Positions 1 to 8,857 of a DNA stretch of 64,000 nucleotides are shown here, piece by piece (the stretch's first letter is position 1; every line of letters starts with the position of its first letter). The stretch covers positions 6,061,704 through 6,125,703 of the forward strand of contig OW818680.1 of NCBI GenBank assembly GCA_942493055.1, written 5' to 3'. This DNA comes from CAIZQW01 sp942493055. Lineage in GTDB: Bacteria > Verrucomicrobiota > Kiritimatiellia > RFP12 > UBA1067. The notes below the pieces were generated by a model. It ran no database searches. It saw only the letters and a list, made by a program, of their open reading frames with translations, and had not been told where the DNA came from. The position numbers and the translations under genes were made by a program.

Positions 1-71
1 CAGGGGCGCTATCCCTGCTGGCCTGCAGCGTCGCATTGCTGGCTCTCCGGCGCAAAAAACCAGTTGGCTGA
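1..71 (+). CDS. C-terminal end of a membrane-anchored protein (partial)
   Basis: Reading from base 3, the frame is open to a TGA at 69-71. It encodes a hydrophobic stretch (GALSLLACSVALLAL) followed by a basic tail (RRKKPVG). This is the usual layout of a C-terminal single-span anchor or PEP-CTERM-like sorting tail. The rest of the gene lies outside the window, so its function cannot be stated. The stop is 5 bases before the next ATG, which suggests co-transcription with the peptidase that follows. Confidence 0.55.
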   Translation, partial: GALSLLACSVALLALRRKKPVG

Positions 72-76
72 TTGAT

Positions 77-2569
77 ATGAAACTGAGTACGGGCAGATGC
101 ATCGCGCGATGTGGTTTGACCCCTTTGTTCGTGATCTGCACGATCCTTGCATCCGCTGCACAAGAGTGGGTCGGGTCGAGACCCCGAGTCCTGCCCTGGA
201 CACGGAGCACCGCAGCAGATCGTGTGCGCTTGGGGGTTCGGACAGAGGGGCTCTATGCTGTCACAGCCGCTGAGGTTGCAACAGCGATGGGGCTCAGCAC
301 GGCTACTGTCTTAAATGCCTTTCAAACGACCAATCTGACCTTGTCATGCCAAGGATTGCCGGTTGCCTGCTCAATGATCGATGATCAGCTTTTTTTCAAG
401 GGGGAGTCCGCCTTCTTAAAGCGCGCCCCTGAAAATGTCTATTGGCTTCAACTGAATACCGGGACACCCCCATTGCCATGGCCGCCCGAGTCGCCGCCCT
501 CGAATGACTGGACCATGGTCACGACGGGTATTCAAGGCACGACTGAGGTTTCTTACTGCACAGTCGGAACGCTCGCCAATCTGCCTTCTTACCTTGCCTT
601 TAAGTCGCTCACAGGGGGGAACAGTTTCAGTGTGACAAACATCTGGGCTGACGGTGTCACGAATATGATTTCAGGAGAAGTCTCTGTGACGCTTCTCTCT
701 TCTGCCAGTGGCGAGACCTTCCCTCACACCCACCAGGCTCGCGTCTGCGTCAATGACTACGACGTCGGCACACCGCAGTGGGACAATGAAGCCTATCAGA
801 CCTTTACGTATCCTGTGCCCGGGGCGTTGCTCACGAATGGCGTGGCCATAATCCGCGTGGATAATATCCTGCCCACCAGTAATAATGCTCGCTTCTTTTG
901 GACAAAGCTGGCGTTGACCGTGGCGAAGCGTACAGATCTTCCACCTCCGGTTCTCCACCCGTCCTTGCGAGGCGTTCTGGATGCGGATGGCACTGCGGCG
1001 GATGATGTTGCGGACTATGTGGTCGTGATACCGCCGGAAGGGTGGGTGCTGGGCTTTCGTGAAACGATCCAACCGCTTGTGCTCTTCAGGTCTCAACAAG
1101 GACTTCGCACAGCGATCATGGATGTCGAGTCCCTCTACAACCGTTTCACGCATGGACTCGCAGATTCTGAAGCGATACGGGCGTTTTGCAGCCACGCAGC
1201 CCTGTCGCAAGAGGTCCCCTTGCGCTATCTCCTGCTTGCAGGTTCGGGCTCCTTTGATTTCGCCCATGAACGGACAGGGGTGACGAACTATAACGCCTGT
1301 CTGATCCCGCCGCTGATGGCTGCTCAGTCGTTCTCGACGGGCGAGGCGATGCTGGTGGCAGCGGATCAGGCGTTTGGGGATGTTTCCGGTGATGCCGCAC
1401 CTGAAATCGCTGTGGGGCGGTACCCCACAGCATGGACTCAGGAGTTGGCTGTCGCTGTTGCAAAGGCGCTCGCCTATGAGGAGTCCCTGCCCTGGAAGAG
1501 CTTGGCAGGGGTCACCGCTGGAGCAAACTTTACGCAGGACATGAATCTCGTGAAAGGCAAGCTGCAGAGCGCTGGCAAGAGCTCAACGACTTATTATCCT
1601 GCGAAGCTGACGACCTGGAGCAACTCCCTGAAGTCCGCGCTTCAGAATGGTTTGGGAACGTTTTGGTTTATCGGACACAGCCACACGACCTATTTTGGAG
1701 AGGGGGTATCTGAAGCTGATAAACTGATGGACGTTGCTCGGTTAAAAGCCACGAGCTGGTCCAGAACGCCGATCGCCATACTGCTGGGCTGCCACTTGAA
1801 CCGCTGGCAAACTTTGAACATCCCGATGCCTGATGCCTCTTCCTTCGGCCCCTTCAGCGTCTTTCGTTCAGGGAGTGGCTTTTCTGCGGTCTTCGCCTCC
1901 ACGGGGTATGCCTGGGACGGGGTCGTAGGCCCTTCAGGAGAGTCTCAGATGCTGGCGCTCTACCTAGCCGAGACCAGCGTCTCGAACGGCGTTTATCGGA
2001 TAGGGGATGCGATCACTTCCGCCTTGCAAAGGCTGGCGGTCTATGACCCCCCAATCAATCCGCTCCTCCCCTATTACGATCCCCCGCCGATCACGGCTGA
2101 GCGCCTACAGAGTTACAGCCTGGTGGGTGATCCGGCCATGATGTGGCGTCATGATTATTCGTCCGCAGGGACGCCGGTCTCCTGGCTCCTCAGCCATGGA
2201 CTCACGGCATGGGATGGTGATGTTTCCGATAGCGACGGAGATGGCTGGCGGGCCTGGCAGGAGTTTCAAGCCGGTACACGACCTGCGACCAATGAATTAC
2301 GGATAGCGCTGCAGTCGCTCGAGCCTGGCAACGGATGGCTGGGGCTGACCTTTGAGACGCAAGCCCATAAGAGCTATCGCATCCTTTGGAAGTACTCCTT
2401 AGATAGCAGCGACCCATGGGAGCCCATCTCCTGGGCATGGTCTGGAAATTCAGGTGAGCCCAAGCCAGCCAGCGAGTTGATTATACCGTACTCCCCCATG
2501 AGCAGCATCACTGTTCCTCTGCGCCCGGGAGACGCTCAAGGTTTCTTCAAGATCCAGCAAGCGGAGTAG
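77..2569 (+). CDS. Secreted C25 (gingipain-like) cysteine peptidase family protein
   Basis: 830 aa with an N-terminal signal peptide (about residues 1-29, cleavage near SAAQ). The central part resembles the C25 caspase-like fold: IAVGRYPT at about 440, a candidate catalytic His in FIGHSHTT at about 533-535, and a candidate Cys in LLGCHLN at about 571. These match the His/Cys dyad arrangement of gingipains and type IX secretion sortases. The C-terminal part carries a DSDGDG calcium-binding motif (about 716) typical of thrombospondin type 3 repeats, then a beta-rich tail. Secretion to the surface is expected. The start is the first ATG after the upstream stop; no clear Shine-Dalgarno is visible. 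Family assignment rests on motifs and layout only; specificity is unknown. Confidence 0.7.
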   Translation: MKLSTGRCIARCGLTPLFVICTILASAAQEWVGSRPRVLPWTRSTAADRVRLGVRTEGLYAVTAAEVATAMGLSTATVLNAFQTTNLTLSCQGLPVACSMIDDQLFFKGESAFLKRAPENVYWLQLNTGTPPLPWPPESPPSNDWTMVTTGIQGTTEVSYCTVGTLANLPSYLAFKSLTGGNSFSVTNIWADGVTNMISGEVSVTLLSSASGETFPHTHQARVCVNDYDVGTPQWDNEAYQTFTYPVPGALLTNGVAIIRVDNILPTSNNARFFWTKLALTVAKRTDLPPPVLHPSLRGVLDADGTAADDVADYVVVIPPEGWVLGFRETIQPLVLFRSQQGLRTAIMDVESLYNRFTHGLADSEAIRAFCSHAALSQEVPLRYLLLAGSGSFDFAHERTGVTNYNACLIPPLMAAQSFSTGEAMLVAADQAFGDVSGDAAPEIAVGRYPTAWTQELAVAVAKALAYEESLPWKSLAGVTAGANFTQDMNLVKGKLQSAGKSSTTYYPAKLTTWSNSLKSALQNGLGTFWFIGHSHTTYFGEGVSEADKLMDVARLKATSWSRTPIAILLGCHLNRWQTLNIPMPDASSFGPFSVFRSGSGFSAVFASTGYAWDGVVGPSGESQMLALYLAETSVSNGVYRIGDAITSALQRLAVYDPPINPLLPYYDPPPITAERLQSYSLVGDPAMMWRHDYSSAGTPVSWLLSHGLTAWDGDVSDSDGDGWRAWQEFQAGTRPATNELRIALQSLEPGNGWLGLTFETQAHKSYRILWKYSLDSSDPWEPISWAWSGNSGEPKPASELIIPYSPMSSITVPLRPGDAQGFFKIQQAE

Positions 2570-2570
2570 C

Positions 2571-5500
2571 TCACTCCTTTGGCTGTTCCTTTTCAGTATC
2601 GGCTAAGATTGCGGCCAGCGTTGCGCGCGCATGCGGCAAGTTAGGGTCCAGCACGGTTGACTGATGCGCATATTCTCTTGCCTCTTTCAACTTTTTCTGT
2701 CGGCGAAGAATCTCTGCAAGATCATTGCACGCAACCGCACTTGGCGACTTTTCAATGCTTCTGCGCATAAAGTCTTCAGCGCTCTCGACCTTTCCGCGCG
2801 CCAGTTGGATTGAGCCCTTCATATAATTGGCTTGTGCATGGTCAGGTTCGAGTGTCAACAGATGATGGATGTCCGCTTCCATGATCTCAATACGTCCAAT
2901 TAACATATCAAGCTCAAGCACGGCGTTCCAGGTCTCTGTCATCGAGGCATTGATGGACAACCCTTTTAAAAGAGATATCCTGGCTTCTCGATAGAAAGCC
3001 GGTCCTTGCTGTTTTAGCATCAGGCCGCGGACGATGTGAATCAGATAGTGCTCAGGATCTTTAAGGGCTTTCATCATTTCCGGCAGAATTTGATGTCTGA
3101 CTAAGAGGACGTCTCCTTGCTTCAAAAGGAGGAGCGCGCGCAGCTTCCAGAAGCGTTCTTCAGACGGATAGTTGTGGGTGGCTTCCGCTAGAAGTTTCTC
3201 GGCCCGCAGCTTGTCCCCCTTCTGGATGGCGATTAAAATAGTCGGGTAGAGCAACATGACGTTTTTTTCGTTTTTGGTGTTCGTGGCTCGCTCAAGCAAG
3301 AGCTCTGCCCGAGGAATATTGTTATTGCTGATCATGAGCAGCGTGAGCCCGTATAAGGCTTCGAAATCAGAAGGATCTTGATCCAACGCGGCCAGATAGC
3401 ATGCCTCCGCCTGATCAGGCTTGCCGGAGATGCTGTAGTAGTAGGCGCGTTCACTCAGCGTGTTGAGCTCTGCCCGCTGTGAGAGGACCAACGATTTTTT
3501 AGCTTTTTCAGAAGCGACCGCCTGTGCGCCCCGCGCAATCCAGGTTTCAGCCTCCTGCTGATAGAAGTCCTTTTGGTGGATCGTACCATAATTCAAAAAA
3601 AGACCTTGGAGTCCAAGACGGGATAGCGCTCTCTCTTTCAGGAGTTGACGAAGGCGTTGCTTCATGGCATCGATCTGGCTGTTCTTGACTTTCCCGCCTT
3701 TAGCCATTGCATAAGCGTTCAAAAGAGCGCTGACATTCTCTGGGTCAATCTGGCAAGCACGCTGGTAAGCGGCAAACGCATGATCTGACTGACCAAGATC
3801 TTCAAGAATTGTTCCAAGCTCATTAACGGCGAACCCCATCCTTAAGCGCAAGAGGAAACTGAGCTGTACAAGGATTGGGGATGCTGTTTCCTTTTTGGAA
3901 ACAAGGAGGGGGGCCATGCGGTCTGCCAGGGTCTCGCTGGCGGTGATCAGCTTTTGCGTATCAATCGCGCCAGCGGAGTGAATGCCGCTAAAGGTTAACC
4001 CATGGGGCAGCGCACGATACTTGGCGGCTGTCCAGAGATCAGGGGTTCCCAGAACCATTGCTTTGCGGCAAATGTTTGTGTCTGAGGAAAACCACTCCAT
4101 CACAAATCGTAGCGTTCCAATGGAGCGTGCGTTGAGAAGACGCGGCCGATTTAGATCCTGAAAGGTGGCATCTGTTTCAATGTCTTTCTGAAGCGAACGC
4201 TGTTCCTCAGGATTCTCCGTTTGACGCAAGGTCACGAGATGGAGCTTTTTAGTTAAGAGATACGCCTGTATCCGCAGGTGATTGTCCATCTGCCCAGTCG
4301 TGATCATCCATGTGTGCTCGTCCATGCCGACAACCATTTCGCGGGCGATGGTATCAGCAAATTGGCTCTTCTTCGGAGTGACATACGAAAAGCTTCGAAA
4401 CGGGGTGATCAATGCAATGAGTGCGAGGAGTATGATAAAGGCGGTAGCCGGCTTATCAGAGGGTGGGGTGGGTTGATCTTCAGTAGAAATGGATTCGTTA
4501 GCAATGCCACCCGAAAGTTTAGGAACAAAGAAAAGCCGGGAAGCTGCAAAAATAAAAGCCAGCGTTGCTGAGAGGATCGCGGCTGGAAACACGGGGAGAT
4601 GATCAACCTGCTGATAGATTGCAAAGGGCGAGATGGAGAGGTTCATCGCGCAAGGGATCGCCGTCACGATGATGAGCATTGCCGCGAGCCGCGCATTGCC
4701 TGTCCATTTGTCAAAGATGAGGTTCTTTCCGAAAAGTAATATGGCAGCAGGGATGGCGGTCTGAGCAAGGTTCCAGAGCCATCCGCTTGACGTAAAGAAA
4801 AACTTGAATTCATCAATATGGTGATAAACAATGGTTCTGAGAAAGCGCTCCATTTCCAATAAGAATGGCCCAGGCACTGTCTCTGGCTGCAATGACCGAA
4901 GATAAAACGCAATCATGAGGCCAGCAAAACCGCCGAAAACGGTGTTTCCCATAACGAGCGCACGATTCTCCATCCCAAGGTAAAACGTAAAAGCCAGACT
5001 GGCCATCACCGGAAGGAGGGCGACAAAGATAGAGGTCTCATAGAGGCCGAGCGTAAAGAGAATCGTGGCCAAGAGAAACCGCAGATGGCAAAGCGGCGAT
5101 TCCTGATAAGGAAAAATGGTCAGAATGACCAGCAACAGCGCAAGATTAAAAATTGATTCATTGAGATGTGTGGAAGCCAGCCAGACAGGAGCCATAAACG
5201 CGAGGAGCAGCGTGGCGGCAAGGCTGCTCGTAATGGCAATTGCAAGAAGACGTTGATTATAAAATCCCACGCTCGTTAACGCGGTGTTGAAAGAGGGCGG
5301 CTCCGCCTTCTCATCCTCTGGCCAGATGTTGGCATCGTCTTCATGAGGGTCGTAGGCATAGATCAGAATGGTTCGTGCCACCAGACGATAAAAAAGGGTG
5401 GCACTGAGGCATCCACACACCGCGGCAAAAAGATTGAGCTGGGTAGGGAGCGAGAAGAGGGGGACATACGTGAGTAAATGGGCAACCGTTGAGAAAAATC

Positions 5501-5681
5501 CGTGCGTTAAAAGGACAGAGGGTGTCAAGCGAGCTGCTTCAGCAACAAGCTGCGCGGAATGCCCTGGATAGGTGTGGTGACAGGCGGAAAACAAAAACAG
5601 CACAAGCGTGTACGCGAAAGGTATGTACATTAAACGGTCAATGCGTTTTGCTAATAAGTATACCAATGGATGCTTGCACAT
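2571..5681 (-). CDS. Polytopic membrane protein (DUF2723/GT-C-like) with C-terminal TPR repeats
   Basis: 1036 aa. Residues about 20-430 hold about ten hydrophobic segments separated by short loops. The first part resembles the DUF2723 layout (PGHSAQL, then SVLLTHGFFSTVAHLL), a family placed with GT-C membrane glycosyltransferases. Residues about 600-1030 are helical with repeated TPR-like units, for example FAAYQRACQIDPENVSALLN, ACYLAALDQDPSDFEALYGL and ANYMKGSIQLARGKVESAED. The combination resembles O-mannosyltransferase-TPR proteins, but the acidic residues expected near the first loop are not obvious (YPGHSAQ replaces the usual D/E-containing stretch), so catalysis is unproven. It ends 2 bases from the convergent peptidase gene. 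The start could also be Met18 (MYIPFAYT). Confidence 0.6.
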   Translation of the reverse strand: MCKHPLVYLLAKRIDRLMYIPFAYTLVLFLFSACHHTYPGHSAQLVAEAARLTPSVLLTHGFFSTVAHLLTYVPLFSLPTQLNLFAAVCGCLSATLFYRLVARTILIYAYDPHEDDANIWPEDEKAEPPSFNTALTSVGFYNQRLLAIAITSSLAATLLLAFMAPVWLASTHLNESIFNLALLLVILTIFPYQESPLCHLRFLLATILFTLGLYETSIFVALLPVMASLAFTFYLGMENRALVMGNTVFGGFAGLMIAFYLRSLQPETVPGPFLLEMERFLRTIVYHHIDEFKFFFTSSGWLWNLAQTAIPAAILLFGKNLIFDKWTGNARLAAMLIIVTAIPCAMNLSISPFAIYQQVDHLPVFPAAILSATLAFIFAASRLFFVPKLSGGIANESISTEDQPTPPSDKPATAFIILLALIALITPFRSFSYVTPKKSQFADTIAREMVVGMDEHTWMITTGQMDNHLRIQAYLLTKKLHLVTLRQTENPEEQRSLQKDIETDATFQDLNRPRLLNARSIGTLRFVMEWFSSDTNICRKAMVLGTPDLWTAAKYRALPHGLTFSGIHSAGAIDTQKLITASETLADRMAPLLVSKKETASPILVQLSFLLRLRMGFAVNELGTILEDLGQSDHAFAAYQRACQIDPENVSALLNAYAMAKGGKVKNSQIDAMKQRLRQLLKERALSRLGLQGLFLNYGTIHQKDFYQQEAETWIARGAQAVASEKAKKSLVLSQRAELNTLSERAYYYSISGKPDQAEACYLAALDQDPSDFEALYGLTLLMISNNNIPRAELLLERATNTKNEKNVMLLYPTILIAIQKGDKLRAEKLLAEATHNYPSEERFWKLRALLLLKQGDVLLVRHQILPEMMKALKDPEHYLIHIVRGLMLKQQGPAFYREARISLLKGLSINASMTETWNAVLELDMLIGRIEIMEADIHHLLTLEPDHAQANYMKGSIQLARGKVESAEDFMRRSIEKSPSAVACNDLAEILRRQKKLKEAREYAHQSTVLDPNLPHARATLAAILADTEKEQPKE

Positions 5682-5760
5682 AAATTGCTTAATATATTAA
5701 TGGATATCTGAAGGAAGGTCAAGCGAGCGGAATTATCATAATTAATCATAAAACATGAAG

Positions 5761-5790
5761 TTGACAATATGGGGGCAAATAAAGTAAAGT
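5761..5790 (+). promoter_or_regulatory. Candidate sigma70-type promoter of the cob operon
   Basis: A perfect TTGACA at 5761-5766 is followed, 18 bases later, by TAAAGT at 5785-5790. The cobC ATG lies 10 bases after the -10, so the transcript would be leaderless or nearly so. No Shine-Dalgarno precedes the ATG; an AAGGAG occurs just inside the gene instead. I see no cobalamin riboswitch in the 120 bases upstream. Confidence 0.4.
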
Positions 5791-5800
5791 CACGGCCACA

Positions 5801-6391
5801 ATGAAGGAGTTGATCTTAATACGGCATGGGGAGTCCCTGCATGCAGGGACGCGGTATATCGGAAGAACCGATACACCGCTCACACCTTTTGGACACGAGC
5901 AGGCAGAGGCTCTTTCACGCCGCTTGTCTGAAACGGCTCTGGATGCGCTCTTTGCCAGTCCAGCATTGCGCGCACGTGAAACGGTTCGCCCGCTTCTCTC
6001 GGAGCAAGCGATCGAGGCGGTGATTGATGCGGATCTACAGGAGATCGACTTTGGCGCGTGGGAGGGCATGTCGTTTGATGAGATACAGGCGCAAGCACAT
6101 GAAAGGGTAACCGTCTGGGCAGAGAATCGCATGGACTTCGTTTTTCCAAACGGCGAGTCTCTGGACGCTTTCTGGAAACGTGTCTGTCGTGCAGGTGATC
6201 GATTGGCCGCGGCTCCGGGAAAACGGATTGCCGTTGTGACCCATGGCGGGGTGATCCGCTATTTGCTGTGTTACTTTTTGGGTCTCGCGCCTGAGCAACA
6301 TCGCATCTTCCAAATAGATCTCGGCTCTATAACAACACTTGTGCTCCAAGAGGGTTCCGCAACAGTGAAAGGATTGAATGCGCATGGGTAA
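5801..6391 (+). CDS. cobC: Alpha-ribazole phosphatase / histidine phosphatase family (CobC-like)
   Basis: 196 aa histidine-phosphatase fold. The phospho-acceptor motif LIRHGES sits at residues about 6-12, and the second catalytic His is in VVTHGGVIRYLL near 148. The family removes the phosphate from alpha-ribazole-5'-phosphate or adenosylcobalamin-5'-phosphate at the end of cobalamin assembly. Many histidine phosphatases look alike, but this one opens a cobC-cobU-cobT-cobS block and overlaps cobU by 14 bases, which strongly supports the cobalamin role. Length is normal for CobC. The ATG has no visible ribosome binding site and lies just after a promoter-like sequence. Confidence 0.87.
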   Translation: MKELILIRHGESLHAGTRYIGRTDTPLTPFGHEQAEALSRRLSETALDALFASPALRARETVRPLLSEQAIEAVIDADLQEIDFGAWEGMSFDEIQAQAHERVTVWAENRMDFVFPNGESLDAFWKRVCRAGDRLAAAPGKRIAVVTHGGVIRYLLCYFLGLAPEQHRIFQIDLGSITTLVLQEGSATVKGLNAHG

Positions 6392-6926
6392 GATTGTCTT
6401 AGTGACAGGTGGATGCCGGAGTGGCAAGAGCCGATTTGCTCAACAGAGGGCTGAAGCGGCTGGGCTGACGCGTTTGTATATCGCGACGTCACCAGTGTTG
6501 GATACCGAGATGGAGGAGCGTGTTCAACGGCACCGGCAAGAACGGGCGTCCCGAAATTGGGTCACGTGTGAAGAGACGTTGGACCTTGTAAAGGTTTTAG
6601 AGCAGCATACGGCCTTTGATGCTGTTCTCTGTGACTGCCTTACGCTGTGGGTCAATAACCTGATGTATGATGCGGAGCAGAATAAGGAAGCGTTCGGCGA
6701 GGACGGCATGGCTCGCTTGACCCAAGCGCTGCTGCGCGTAGCCCGTTGCCATGCAGGGACAGTGATCTTTGTGACCAACGAGGTCGGAATGGGCATTGTG
6801 CCCGCAGATGCGGTTTCACGTCGCTTCCGGGATTTGCAAGGTCGCTGCAACCAGGTGATGGCTGCAGCAGCGGATGAGGTCTATTTCGTGGTCAGTGGAA
6901 TTCCGATGCAGATCAAGGGGGCCTGA
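6378..6926 (+). CDS. cobU: Adenosylcobinamide kinase / adenosylcobinamide-phosphate guanylyltransferase
   Basis: 182 aa, the normal CobU length. A P-loop GGCRSGKS lies at residues 11-18. The QRHRQERA segment (about 51-58) contains the conserved His region that carries the guanylyl intermediate, and NEVGMGIVP with RRFRDLQGR near the C-terminus are CobU signatures. The enzyme phosphorylates adenosylcobinamide and converts it to adenosylcobinamide-GDP in the cytoplasm. The start overlaps the end of cobC, so translation is probably coupled. A 36-base block of 9-base repeats follows the stop directly. Confidence 0.95.
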   Translation: MRMGKIVLVTGGCRSGKSRFAQQRAEAAGLTRLYIATSPVLDTEMEERVQRHRQERASRNWVTCEETLDLVKVLEQHTAFDAVLCDCLTLWVNNLMYDAEQNKEAFGEDGMARLTQALLRVARCHAGTVIFVTNEVGMGIVPADAVSRRFRDLQGRCNQVMAAAADEVYFVVSGIPMQIKGA

Positions 6927-6962
6927 CCGTGCTTCCCGTGCTATCCGCACTATCCGTGCTGT
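6927..6962 (+). repeat. Four 9-base tandem repeats between cobU and cobT
   Basis: Starting on the base after the cobU stop, four 9-base units follow each other: CCGTGCTTC, CCGTGCTAT, CCGCACTAT and CCGTGCTGT. The rest of the 100-base spacer is AT-rich and ends with the cobT ribosome binding site. Confidence 0.85.
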
Positions 6963-7026
6963 ACGATGTTGTTTTCTAATTAAGAGTTTTAAACGCTCAA
7001 CGTTGAAGTAATAGAGAAGGAAAAGT

Positions 7027-8103
7027 ATGATTTTATTAGACGAGACTATCAAGGCCATTCACCCCCAAAACGCTGCGGCGCGTAGCAAGGCGAAGGAGCG
7101 TCTCGATCAGTTGACGATGCCGCACTGGGCATTGGGCCGTCTGATGGATATGGCGCTTGATCTCGCAGGGCAAACAGGGACAATCTCGCCGGACTTAAAA
7201 AAGAAGGCCATCGTGGTGATGGCAGGAGACCATGGCGTTGTTGCAGAGGGGGTCAGCAAGTATCCTCAGGATGTCACGTGGCAGATGGTTGCGAATTTTG
7301 TCAACCACGGCGCGGGTATTAACGCCCTGGCCGCTCAGGCGGGAGCAGATGTGATTGTCGTGGACATGGGTGTCGTCAGAGGTCTTGACGAAATGGCCCG
7401 CTCTGGCGCGATCCTCTCGATGCCCGTTGCAAAGGGGACAGGCAATATCGCCAAGGGGCCTGCGATGTCGCGCGAACAGGCTGTACAAGCCATTGAAAAC
7501 GGGATCTTCATTGCGCAACAACTCATTTTAGAAAAAGGGTATTCAGTTCTGGGTGTCGGCGAGATGGGGATCGGCAATACAACCCCGAGCTCAGCCATGA
7601 TCGCCGCGCTGACAGGCAGGCCGGTCGCCTCTGTTACAGGAACAGGCACAGGGTTAAACAGCGATGAATTGAGGCATAAGATTGCCGTGATCGAGGAGGC
7701 TCTTAAGGTCAACACCGTGAATCCCGCAGACGGACTCGATGTGCTGGCCAAGCTCGGCGGCTTTGAGATCGGCGGGATCGTCGGCGTCATTCTCGGCGCA
7801 GCTGCTTTACGGAAGACCGTCATCATCGATGGCCTGATCACAACAGCAGGCGCCATGATCGCCGCTGTCCTCTGTCCGACCTCCGTGGAGTTTGTATTTG
7901 CCGCGCATAAGAGTGTCGAGCAAGGGCATATCGTCGCGCTGGAACAGCTCGGAAAAGAACCCTTGCTGGATTTGAATTTCCGCCTCGGGGAAGGAACAGG
8001 CGCAGCAATGGCCATGAACCTGATCGACGCAGCTGTTGCTGTGCTGACACAGGTCAAGACCTTTGAAGAGGCGATGGTTTCGAAGGGACCATCTGTGATT
8101 TAA
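7027..8103 (+). CDS. cobT: Nicotinate-nucleotide--dimethylbenzimidazole phosphoribosyltransferase
   Basis: 358 aa, typical for CobT. Family hallmarks are MAGDHGVVAEGVS near residues 66-78, VGEMGIGNTTPSSAM near 178-192 and the C-terminal GEGTGAAMAMNLIDAAV, which contains the catalytic glutamate region. It makes alpha-ribazole-5'-phosphate from nicotinate mononucleotide and a lower-ligand base (usually dimethylbenzimidazole). An AAGGA ribosome binding site precedes the ATG. It is separated from cobU by a 100-base spacer but shares direction and pathway, so it is probably in the same operon. Confidence 0.96.
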   Translation: MILLDETIKAIHPQNAAARSKAKERLDQLTMPHWALGRLMDMALDLAGQTGTISPDLKKKAIVVMAGDHGVVAEGVSKYPQDVTWQMVANFVNHGAGINALAAQAGADVIVVDMGVVRGLDEMARSGAILSMPVAKGTGNIAKGPAMSREQAVQAIENGIFIAQQLILEKGYSVLGVGEMGIGNTTPSSAMIAALTGRPVASVTGTGTGLNSDELRHKIAVIEEALKVNTVNPADGLDVLAKLGGFEIGGIVGVILGAAALRKTVIIDGLITTAGAMIAAVLCPTSVEFVFAAHKSVEQGHIVALEQLGKEPLLDLNFRLGEGTGAAMAMNLIDAAVAVLTQVKTFEEAMVSKGPSVI

Positions 8104-8112
8104 GGAATAAAT

Positions 8113-8847
8113 ATGTTTGGAAGACTCTGGGCAGCGATCGGATTTTTGACCATTTTTCCCTTGCCGGCATTTTGTCGGCAGACAGAAGATGATTTGCCGC
8201 GCAGTGTGCCGTTCTTTCCTGTGATGGGGGTCCTCATTGGCGGCGTTGTCGCGGGGTGCGTCCATTTCTCATCGGCTCACCTACCGCCAGCTGTTGCAGC
8301 CGTGGCGTACGTCATCCTGCTGGCGATTATCCATGGCGGCTTGCATGTGGATGGCCTTGCCGATACAGGGGATGGTTTTTTCAGTCATCGCAAAACAGAG
8401 CGCATTTTAGAGATCATGCGTGATACGCATATTGGTACGTACGGGTGCCTGACTGTGCTAAGTGTTTTTGCACTGAAGATCGCGGGGTTAGCCTCGCTTC
8501 CCCTTTCCCTGTGGAGTTCCGCGCTCTTTCTTGCACCCTTGGCTGGGCGCTGTTCCATGGTTCTGATGTTGGTGCTGTTGCCCTCGGCACGCCCTGATGG
8601 CATGGGCTTACTGTTTAAGCGGGGACGGTCGTTTTGGGAGGTGCTGTGGGCGCTTTCGGTTCTGCTGCTCGCCGCCTGGTTGCTTCTCCACTGGCAAGGT
8701 CTTGTCGCAGTGGGGGCTGTGCTGGCGTTGAATGTGGCCTTCATGGCGCTCTGCCAACAGAAGATCAAAGGCTTTACAGGCGACACCGTAGGCGCGCTCA
8801 GCGAACTGTCTGAAATGGCCGTCCTCGTCACGCTTTCCACCATCTGA
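8113..8847 (+). CDS. cobS: Adenosylcobinamide-GDP ribazoletransferase (cobalamin synthase)
   Basis: 244 aa integral membrane protein with about six hydrophobic segments. The signature HVDGLADTGDGFFSH lies at residues about 79-93. It joins adenosylcobinamide-GDP to alpha-ribazole (or its phosphate) at the inner membrane. It follows cobT by 9 bases with an AAGGA site before the ATG and ends the cob block. The AOX-like gene converges with it 10 bases away, with no obvious terminator hairpin between them. Confidence 0.94.
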   Translation: MFGRLWAAIGFLTIFPLPAFCRQTEDDLPRSVPFFPVMGVLIGGVVAGCVHFSSAHLPPAVAAVAYVILLAIIHGGLHVDGLADTGDGFFSHRKTERILEIMRDTHIGTYGCLTVLSVFALKIAGLASLPLSLWSSALFLAPLAGRCSMVLMLVLLPSARPDGMGLLFKRGRSFWEVLWALSVLLLAAWLLLHWQGLVAVGAVLALNVAFMALCQQKIKGFTGDTVGALSELSEMAVLVTLSTI

Positions 8848-8857
8848 AACGAGAGAC

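Noticed and set aside
5690..5800. Cobalamin riboswitch upstream of cobC
   Set aside because: No B12-box-like sequence or long leader; the region is short and a promoter lies directly before the start.
7335..8057. 240-codon minus-strand frame inside cobT
   Set aside because: cobT is unambiguous over the same bases; the antisense frame is low complexity (Ser/Ala/Pro/Ile) and lacks a ribosome binding site.
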